Source: J051 sp040289295 (GTDB lineage Bacteria; Armatimonadota; Fimbriimonadia; Fimbriimonadales; ATM1). From it: a DNA stretch of 27,414 bases. The translations under genes were made by a program, and so were the position numbers. Shown one piece after another: positions 22,760 to 27,414 of the stretch. The stretch is from contig PSLA01000025.1 of NCBI GenBank assembly GCA_040289295.1, positions 1-27,414 on the forward strand, written 5' to 3'. Under the pieces are notes generated by a model. It searched no databases, had not been told where the DNA came from, and was given only the letters and a program-made list of their open reading frames with translations. How positions within the stretch are numbered: position 1 is the first letter of the stretch; every line of letters starts with the position of its first letter.

Positions 22760-23445
22760 CTAAAAAGCCGACTGAACCACCACGAAGCGCCCATTGCGCT
22801 TGTGATCAAGCACTGGCATTGATGATGCAAGCACAATCCTTGCCAGCAACGCGGTCGGAGACTGCTGCTTATGAACCCGCTGCCCGGTGGCGGCGCTGCG
22901 CAACGCCTCCGGCCCGGCAAAGTACCCAGACGTGAGTTCACGGATGTCCGTCCCAGCAATCCGTCACAAAAACACCATTCCGTCGCGGCTGCTTGTGTTC
23001 TGGGCGGAGCGGTGCGTCGGTGCGAAGCCGATTGAACGTCGTCGCCTTGGGGCCTTTTGTTGCAAATGCAATGATTTGGTACTGCTTGCCGAACCGAGCG
23101 CTATTCGGAACCGCCGACGCCTTTTTCATCCAGACGATCAGATTTTGGAACGTCCAACCGCTTTGCCGCAAGCACGCAAGTACCTGCTCCGCATTCTTCT
23201 CTCGCTGCATGAAATACACCGAACCGCCATCGGGTGTCAAGCGATGCACAACCTCGCACAGCCTCGCACACCTCGCGCATCCACGACCAGTATACGGCGT
23301 CATCTACATCGTCGTCATAGAACTCGTACTCTTTGCATTGGTTGAATGGTGGGTCGAGAAACGTCAGTTGGAACTCGGTCTGCCCTTCCAGACTCGCCAG
23401 GCGCTCCAGGCAGTCGCCTCCACGCACGTCCACGGTCACGCCCAT
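22760..23445 (-). pseudogene. Broken DNA methyltransferase (N-4/N-6 type, PF01555-like)
   Basis: Three successive frames together spell one methyltransferase. Frame 1 (23445-23251) has VDVRGGDCLERL and the catalytic DPPFNQ motif. Frame 2 (about 23260-22941) continues with VVHRLTPDGGSVYFMQREKN, WTFQNLIVWMKK and FGKQYQIIAFATKG, ending TDCWDGHP then TGA. Frame 3 (about 22952-22762) resumes with DIRELTSGYFAGPEALR and HKQQSPTALLARIVLASS, then a short unrelated tail to TAG. The first shift is an imperfect 10-bp tandem duplication (23251-23270); the second is a one-base excess or two-base loss near 22945-22952. The SAM motif expected after LASS (DPFAGSGT type) is absent. So the enzyme is almost certainly inactive. 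No restriction endonuclease is adjacent, so it was probably an orphan enzyme. TATTGT lies 6 nt before the ATG at 23445. Confidence 0.85.
23251..23270 (-). repeat. 10-bp tandem duplication that shifts the methyltransferase frame
   Basis: TGTGCGAGGC and TGTGCGAGGT follow each other on the minus strand, 9 of 10 bases identical. Removing one copy joins WMREVCE to VVHRLTPDGG in one frame. Confidence 0.85.
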
Positions 23446-23451
23446 AGACAA

Positions 23452-23457
23452 ACAATA
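23452..23457 (-). promoter_or_regulatory. -10-like box for the methyltransferase remnant
   Basis: TATTGT on the minus strand lies exactly 6 nt before the ATG at 23445. It favours this start over the in-frame ATG and GTG at 23484-23487 that overlap the upstream gene's stop. Confidence 0.4.
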
Positions 23458-23483
23458 CCCGAGCCACGCCCTGCACTGTGGCA

Positions 23484-24515
23484 TCACTTCACAGCGATCC
23501 GAAAGTCCGCGTAGACCGGTAGATGGTCGGAGGCGAGCGTGCCTTCGCCTCGGCTACCCTTCAGCCCCCGCAGGGCGTCGCCTCCCGCATAGATGCGCGC
23601 CTCTCCGCCGACCACAACGTTCGCCAACGGATTCGACACGAGGATCTGGTCAAACATGGTTTGGACGATGGCAAGGTCGTCCGGATACTTGTAGTCCTTC
23701 CCGCGCCAGCGGTCGTTCTCTTTGCGCGCGCCGCGCACGGCCGGCTGGATCGGCGAGCCGCGGTACAGCGCGTACACCTCCATCGTCACCATGTCGCGTG
23801 CGAAGAGAGGCTCGCACAGGTTGACCAAGAACCGATCCTCCTCGTTCTCCATCCTGCCAACGGCGAACAGGTCGCCGGTTTCGAGGATGTTGAGGCTCGC
23901 ATCGTCCGGTGTGTCGTTGAAGTCTCCGAGCAGGATGACGTTCTGCTCTTCGCGCGCGCGAATCCAACCGGCGATAAGGCTCGCCCCTGCGATGCGCTGA
24001 TGCTCGGTCTGCCTCCTTCCTCCGCGACGACTCTTCAAGTGAACGACGTAAACCGCGAGCTGCACGCCAGAAGGCGTCGCAACGTACACTCGAAGCGGGT
24101 CGCGATGATCGGGAAACGCCTCATCATACGCCGCACCAACGAACAGCGCGTCCGCCGTCGCTTGAATCTCCAGCGGGGCTCGAACCGCGAGCGCGAGGTT
24201 CTGCGAGCCGCGCTCGGTCGTCATGGCGACGTCATAGTCCCGCGGCAGTATCTTGCGGAGTGACGCGACGCTCGAAACCTCCTGAAACGCGATGATGTCC
24301 GCATCGAGGTTGCGAATCACACTCGCGAGGTTGGCTATCCGCTCCTCCGGAACGTCCTCATCGAGGAACATCACGTTCCACGTTGCAACGCGAAGCCCCT
24401 CTTTCGGAGGAACGGCGCTCACCTCGGTACCGCATTGCGACTCGAGAAGCAAAAACGTCCCGACCGAGACGAGAAGAAACGCAACAAGCGGAACCAGTCG
24501 TCGCAATCGCCTCAT
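23484..24515 (-). CDS. Endonuclease/exonuclease/phosphatase-family protein, membrane-anchored or secreted
   Basis: From the ATG at 24515 the protein has 343 residues. An N-terminal hydrophobic helix (about 7-25, after MRRLRR) serves as a signal or anchor. The EEP fold is clear: RVATWNVMFLDED (metal-binding Asn), DIIAFQEVSS (catalytic Glu), VYVVHLKSRRGG, ILLGDFNDTPDD, FDQILVS and the final SDHLPVYADF. Members cleave DNA, RNA, phospholipid or inositol phosphates with Mg2+; the substrate cannot be read from sequence. Its placement outside the cytoplasm suggests nucleic acid or lipid scavenging, which is inference. The start overlaps the stop of the homocysteine methyltransferase gene by 4 bp (ATGA), so the two are coupled; this decides the start over an ATG 11 codons upstream. 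Confidence 0.88.
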   Translation of the reverse strand: MRRLRRLVPLVAFLLVSVGTFLLLESQCGTEVSAVPPKEGLRVATWNVMFLDEDVPEERIANLASVIRNLDADIIAFQEVSSVASLRKILPRDYDVAMTTERGSQNLALAVRAPLEIQATADALFVGAAYDEAFPDHRDPLRVYVATPSGVQLAVYVVHLKSRRGGRRQTEHQRIAGASLIAGWIRAREEQNVILLGDFNDTPDDASLNILETGDLFAVGRMENEEDRFLVNLCEPLFARDMVTMEVYALYRGSPIQPAVRGARKENDRWRGKDYKYPDDLAIVQTMFDQILVSNPLANVVVGGEARIYAGGDALRGLKGSRGEGTLASDHLPVYADFRIAVK

Positions 24516-25399
24516 CGCCGTTTCGATAGTACCTCCGCAATGGCACAAATGTGCTTAGGCGTCGTGCCGCAGCAGCCTCCCACAATCGAAACGCCCATCT
24601 CCCCGACGCGCTCTGCGTGCTCAGCAAATGCGGACGGCGGCACGTCTTTGTCGAATCGCCAGCCCTTCACGTCGTCGAGCACGCCGTTGTTCGCATAGCA
24701 TCCGAGCGGAATCTTCGCGCGCTCCATCAGCGGCGCAAGCGCCCGCTCGATCACTTCTATCGCCGCACAATTGACGAGGAACGCGCTCGCGCCTTCGTTG
24801 TATGCGATATTCAGCGCCTCTCCCACCGCCTCGCCGCTCAGCAGCTCCGCCGCGTTCTCGTTCGATGGGTTCACCGACACCCAGAACGCGGCTTCGACGC
24901 CCTGCGCCGCGCGGATGGCGGAGCGCATCTCCGTTAGGTTGTTCATCGTCTCGATGAGCAGCAGGTCGCTCCCCGCCTCCATCAGCCAGTCCGCGAACTC
25001 GCGAAACTCCTCGTCCGCCTCGCCGGGAGAGAGGTCGGGATGATAGCAATCCTCGAGCGGGGCAATCGAGCCTGCCACGCGCACGCGCCGGCTCTCCCCC
25101 TCTCCCCTTGAGGGGAGGGTCAAGCTGAAGTTCGCCGTCGCTTCCCGCGCGAGTTGCACTGCGCGGGCGGTCAATCTCCGCGCGGCTGCCCTGTCCTTGC
25201 CGACCTTCTCGAAGGTCCGCCGCTGCGTCCGGAAGGTGTTCGTGGTGAGCACCTCCGCGCCCGCCTCGACGTACTCCCGGTGGATTTGCAGCACGAGGTC
25301 GGGGTTATCGAGCAGCGCCTGCGCAGACCACAGCGGCAGTGCAACCTCCGCCCCGCGCCGCTGCAGCTCCGTGCCCATCGCGCCATCAAGAATAACCAC
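24512..25399 (-). CDS. Homocysteine S-methyltransferase family protein
   Basis: The 295-residue protein begins VILDGAMGTELQRRG, the strand and loop that open this barrel family. Zinc ligands are present: Cys211 in LVNCAAIEVIERAL and Cys276-Cys277 in VGGCCGTTPKHI. TTNTFRTQR (53-60) is the usual T-N-T-F motif. Members transfer a methyl group from S-methylmethionine, betaine or another donor to homocysteine to form methionine; the donor is unclear here, since no MetH folate or cobalamin domain is attached. The start GTG at 25399 lies 6 nt after TACAAT and matches family N termini; an ORF extension to 25516 lacks similarity. Residues about 91-106 (SLTLPSRGEGES) are an unusual insertion encoded by a short palindrome before the conserved VRVAGSIAPLEDCY. 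Confidence 0.88.
   Translation of the reverse strand: MVILDGAMGTELQRRGAEVALPLWSAQALLDNPDLVLQIHREYVEAGAEVLTTNTFRTQRRTFEKVGKDRAAARRLTARAVQLAREATANFSLTLPSRGEGESRRVRVAGSIAPLEDCYHPDLSPGEADEEFREFADWLMEAGSDLLLIETMNNLTEMRSAIRAAQGVEAAFWVSVNPSNENAAELLSGEAVGEALNIAYNEGASAFLVNCAAIEVIERALAPLMERAKIPLGCYANNGVLDDVKGWRFDKDVPPSAFAEHAERVGEMGVSIVGGCCGTTPKHICAIAEVLSKRR
25094..25124. repeat. GC-rich palindrome inserted in frame in the homocysteine methyltransferase gene
   Basis: CTCCCC-TTGA-GGGGAG (25103-25118) lies within a longer C-rich/G-rich stretch. It encodes LTLPSRGEGES on the minus strand between two conserved segments. Such short palindromes are typical of dispersed intergenic repeats, and only this copy is obvious in the window. 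Confidence 0.55.
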
Positions 25400-25405
25400 G
25401 CCTTC

Positions 25406-25411
25406 ATTGTA
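25406..25411 (-). promoter_or_regulatory. -10 box for the homocysteine methyltransferase unit
   Basis: TACAAT on the minus strand lies exactly 6 nt before the GTG at 25399. It is the main reason to choose this GTG as the start. Confidence 0.5.
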
Positions 25412-25640
25412 GCGAGCGGGACGATCGTTCGGTGAGTGGCATGGGCGACCGAAACCCCAACTCAGTCGGACAGCCTCGGGGATACGTTCCCTACCAATGC
25501 CGAAGCTGGGTGACATGGGTGTGGGCGATCGTAGCCCTTCTTCGCCTCAACTGCAGGCCTCCAGGTCCCTACGCCCTTCCCACCACCCGTGAGAGCTCAT
25601 CCCTCGGCCAGCGCCGACGGGTCAGCAAGCCTCCGCCGCA
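25412..25640. other. Intergenic stretch without a convincing gene
   Basis: No ORF here has codon use or similarity that suggests a gene. Two short segments, around 25440-25460 and 25520-25542, resemble each other (both contain GGGCGA followed by CCC after several bases) and may be remnants of a small dispersed repeat. I see no terminator for the FliT-like gene that ends at 25641. Confidence 0.5.
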
Positions 25641-25976
25641 CTAACCCGCCTGGTCGAAGATGCCGCCGCCTGCGGAGGGGCGGTAGGCTCGACGGGCTTC
25701 GCGGAACGCCAAACTCGACTGCATCCCCTCGACCGCCTCGAACGTCGTCCGCTCGATGAGCGCCTCGAGGTCTTTCTCCGCCGACTGCACCGCTTCGAGG
25801 GTCGACACTGCGCTGTCGAGGTCGTCGCGCGCCTCCAGTTGCGTGAGCAGTTGTTCCCGACGGCGAAGCAGTTGGCCTGCGGTTTCCCAGTCTCCGAACT
25901 CGACGGCGCTCGTGGCGCTCAGCGTTACGGCCAGCAGCGATTGCGCGATTCGTTCTGCCGACTCAGGGTGTTGCAA
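25641..25976 (-). CDS. Small helical protein after fliS, possibly FliT-like
   Basis: About 111 residues from a TTG start at 25976, overlapping the end of fliS by 14 bp. No ATG or GTG fits better: the frame upstream is a shadow of fliS, and the coding signal begins near MQHPESAERIAQSLLAVTLSATSAVEFGDW. The protein is almost wholly helical, with REQLLTQLEARDDLDSAVSTLEAVQSAEKDLEALIE forming a likely coiled coil, and a C-terminal tail SAGGGIFDQAG. Genes directly after fliS often encode FliT-type export chaperones or similar small flagellar helpers of this size and helical make-up. The match to FliT is by context and shape, not by sequence, so the name is withheld. Confidence 0.6.
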   Translation of the reverse strand: MQHPESAERIAQSLLAVTLSATSAVEFGDWETAGQLLRRREQLLTQLEARDDLDSAVSTLEAVQSAEKDLEALIERTTFEAVEGMQSSLAFREARRAYRPSAGGGIFDQAG

Positions 25977-26367
25977 CGGTGTCCTCCTCGATGCGGCGTG
26001 ACGCCTCCGCCCATGCGTCGCGCAAGGGCGCCAGCACACGTGTGGCATGCAGCACCGGTTCCGCCTTGTCTTGCAGGTTCGCCTCGATGAGCCGCGCCAT
26101 GCAGAAGGCATAGATGCTCATCAGGTTGCTCCCGATTTCACCGCCCCTGTCGAGGTCAAGGCCCGCCGACAGCTCGGAGAGGATGCGCTGGGCGCGCAGC
26201 AGGTGATGGTTCTGCTCCTCGCGGTTGTGCGACTCTATTGCGTCCTTCGCCTTGTCAAGCGATTGCAGCAGGCCGTCGTAGAGCATGACGACCAAGTCAA
26301 TCGGTTTGGCCGTCTCAACCGCCTGTCGGCGGTAGGCGTTTGCTGCGCGTTTAGGGTCTAACGACAA
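25963..26367 (-). CDS. fliS: Flagellar secretion chaperone FliS
   Basis: The core is clear: ANAYRRQAVETAKPIDLVVMLYDGLLQSL followed by a four-helix protein with RAQRILSELSAGLDLDRGGEIGSNLMSIYAFCMARLIEANL. FliS binds the C terminus of flagellin in the cytoplasm and keeps it unfolded for export. The frame is open upstream to 26595, but that part is shadow. The best start is TTG at 26367 (134 residues, starting MSLDPKRAANAY), with GGTGGAGG 13-20 nt upstream; GTG at 26415 (150 residues) is the alternative. No ATG is available. Flagellin, fliD and other flagellar genes are not in the window, but the gene implies a motile organism or an ancestor that was motile. Confidence 0.85.
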   Translation of the reverse strand: MSLDPKRAANAYRRQAVETAKPIDLVVMLYDGLLQSLDKAKDAIESHNREEQNHHLLRAQRILSELSAGLDLDRGGEIGSNLMSIYAFCMARLIEANLQDKAEPVLHATRVLAPLRDAWAEASRRIEEDTVATP

Positions 26368-26440
26368 GTGGTGTTCCGAACCTCCACCTTCGCCCTTAGT
26401 ATCGGCAGGTGCCACGCCCGCCTTCAGATAGGCAAGCAGA

Positions 26441-26474
26441 ACGGAGGGGCGGGTCGTCCGACCCGCCCCTCCGT
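26441..26474. terminator. Perfect 15-bp hairpin between the tyrosine-rich gene and fliS
   Basis: The arm ACGGAGGGGCGGGTC (26441-26455) pairs perfectly with 26460-26474 around a GTCC loop. It lies 21 bp past the stop of the tyrosine-rich gene (minus strand) and probably ends its transcription. The T-rich tail is weak (TTCTGCTTGCC), so rho-independent function is likely but not certain. Confidence 0.6.
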
Positions 26475-26495
26475 AACGGTTCGAATTGCCTGTCG

Positions 26496-27414
26496 CTACG
26501 GGCGGTACGAGTAGGTTCCGGCCTGGCGGATGACGTACCGGTCGCCCCTGCGCTCCAGCAGGAACCCAAGCCACGTGCGCTCGGTCGAGTTCCAAGCGTC
26601 AACGAACTCGTGGCGCGCAACCACCCAGATGTCGCCATCCTTCGTGGGCTGAACGCGCTCGATAACGAAATTCCGCGTGTACACCGACTGCAGCATATCT
26701 GCGGTCATGTCGTAGTAGTCGTCGCTGCTGACCGAGTAGGCGTAGTCGCCATCAATATAGATGTCAACGGTCGAGCCGCGGGGCACCAACTCGTCGAGGC
26801 TCCTCGTGTCGGAGAAGCGGAACGCGTCCGTCAGCCGACTTACGGCGCGATCAACGCTCGAATACGACGCGTAGCCGTAGTTCGAGCCGTAGCCGTAATT
26901 GTAACGAGTGCCGTAGCCGCAGTACAACCAGCGGATCGGATCGGAGATGATGACGAAGACGCGCGGCGTCACGATCACCACGCGGCTCGAATGGACGTAC
27001 GGCGGGCACGTCCAATAGTAGTAGTACGGCGAGAAGAAGCAGTCGTACGGAGTCGGAACGAACACGTAGTACGAATAGCCGTAGTGCCACGGCTGCCACC
27101 ACGGGTCGTAGTGGTAATAGCCCACACGAAGGCCAACCCGATAATCCTCCGCGCGCTGAACCTGATACTGCAGCGAGCCTCGGTTGCCCGAGCCGCCGCG
27201 CGAGTCCACACTCACGGAGCGAGGAATCGTCGCCACGCCTGGACTCCGCGAGTCGGATGGACGCCCGAGGTTGAACCGCTGGTCCCCCTGCGGCCCTTTC
27301 GATGGCATGTCGCGCGGGCCGGTGGTGCGAGGCACGAACGCCGGGCCGTCATCACGACGCCGCTCCTCGGGACGGTACTCGCGCGGAGTCGGCTTGCCGG
27401 CGAGGTAGTCAGAG
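26496..27414 (-). CDS. Tyrosine-rich protein of unknown function (5' end outside window)
   Basis: The reading frame is open to the right edge, with 305 visible residues, so the start lies outside. An internal GTG at 27335 is not needed as a start, since the upstream residues (YLAGKPTPREYRPEERRRDD) continue the same charged, proline-rich linker. A central segment encoded by about 26997-27125 has 13 Tyr, 4 Trp and 3 Phe in 43 residues, including YYYYW; eight more Tyr follow in a G-Y-rich stretch (NYGYGSNYGYASY). The C-terminal part (encoded below about 26860) is ordinary, with TVDIYIDGDYAYSV, MTADMLQSVYTRNF and a WLGFLLERRGDRYVIRQAG end that looks like an immunity- or SH3-like beta domain. It is probably exported, which I cannot check without the N terminus. 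I do not recognise the family. Confidence 0.7.
   Translation of the reverse strand, partial: SDYLAGKPTPREYRPEERRRDDGPAFVPRTTGPRDMPSKGPQGDQRFNLGRPSDSRSPGVATIPRSVSVDSRGGSGNRGSLQYQVQRAEDYRVGLRVGYYHYDPWWQPWHYGYSYYVFVPTPYDCFFSPYYYYWTCPPYVHSSRVVIVTPRVFVIISDPIRWLYCGYGTRYNYGYGSNYGYASYSSVDRAVSRLTDAFRFSDTRSLDELVPRGSTVDIYIDGDYAYSVSSDDYYDMTADMLQSVYTRNFVIERVQPTKDGDIWVVARHEFVDAWNSTERTWLGFLLERRGDRYVIRQAGTYSYRP

Noticed and set aside
22700..22959. A minus-strand ORF of 171 residues running from the methyltransferase end into coaBC
   Set aside because: It mixes frames of the broken methyltransferase with antisense coaBC; the real similarity is in a different frame.
23484..23487. GTG/ATG overlapping the phosphatase-family stop as start of the methyltransferase
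   Set aside because: The first 14 residues would have no family similarity, and the promoter-like box fits the ATG at 23445 better.
25432..25644. Plus-strand ORF of 70 residues in the intergenic region
   Set aside because: It has no ribosome binding site, no recognisable motif and an unremarkable composition.

Overview
This GC-rich window is bacterial chromosome packed with housekeeping genes on both strands, with short or overlapping gene junctions and no rRNA, tRNA, CRISPR array, transposase or phage structural gene that I can see. The best guess at origin is an uncultured Armatimonadota (Fimbriimonadia-like) bacterium. This rests on the mix of a two-subunit-type glycyl-tRNA synthetase beta chain, a separate nitrilase plus NadE pair, a Ycf46-like AAA protein beside a baeRF protein, a solute-binding-protein/permease fusion, a membrane-anchored YvcK and flagellar FliS. 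It is an inference, not a proof; Chloroflexota-like relatives remain possible. A run of 44 N at 22049-22092 shows that this is a scaffolded assembly.

Layout: (1) 1-2265, minus: a RecQ-family helicase fused to a phosphoribosyltransferase domain, overlapping by 4 bp the start of a gene cut by the window edge that may be DprA-like. This is the most accessory-looking part. (2) 2300-5638, minus: an ABC importer polypeptide with binding protein and permease fused, then a ChaN-like protein. (3) 5685-8357, plus: baeRF protein and Ycf46-like AAA ATPase. (4) 8367-9525: RibD-C reductase (minus) and a small lipoprotein (plus). (5) 9657-13500, minus: nitrilase, nadE, glyS. (6) 13608-19202, minus: mutS, priA and a secreted YHS-repeat protein, closed by a clear terminator. 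(7) 19288-22699, plus: PF04020 membrane protein, yvcK, gmk, coaBC, all overlapping at stop/start codons. (8) 22760-25399, minus: homocysteine methyltransferase, endonuclease/exonuclease/phosphatase family protein, and a broken DNA methyltransferase. (9) 25641-27414, minus: FliT-like protein, FliS, and a tyrosine-rich protein cut by the window edge.

Three observations deserve most attention. First, ten of about twelve genes that begin a transcription unit have a -10-like hexamer (YANNNT) only 5-8 nt before the start codon, six of them at exactly 6 nt, and no Shine-Dalgarno sequence. This suggests that leaderless transcription is the normal mode here, and it also settles several start codons. 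Second, the helicase-phosphoribosyltransferase gene is translationally coupled to a possible DprA-like gene and resembles a DNA-processing or defence module. Third, the DNA methyltransferase is frameshifted by an imperfect 10-bp tandem duplication whose removal restores the frame exactly, but it also carries a second frameshift and lacks its C-terminal SAM motif, so it is decaying rather than simply switched off.
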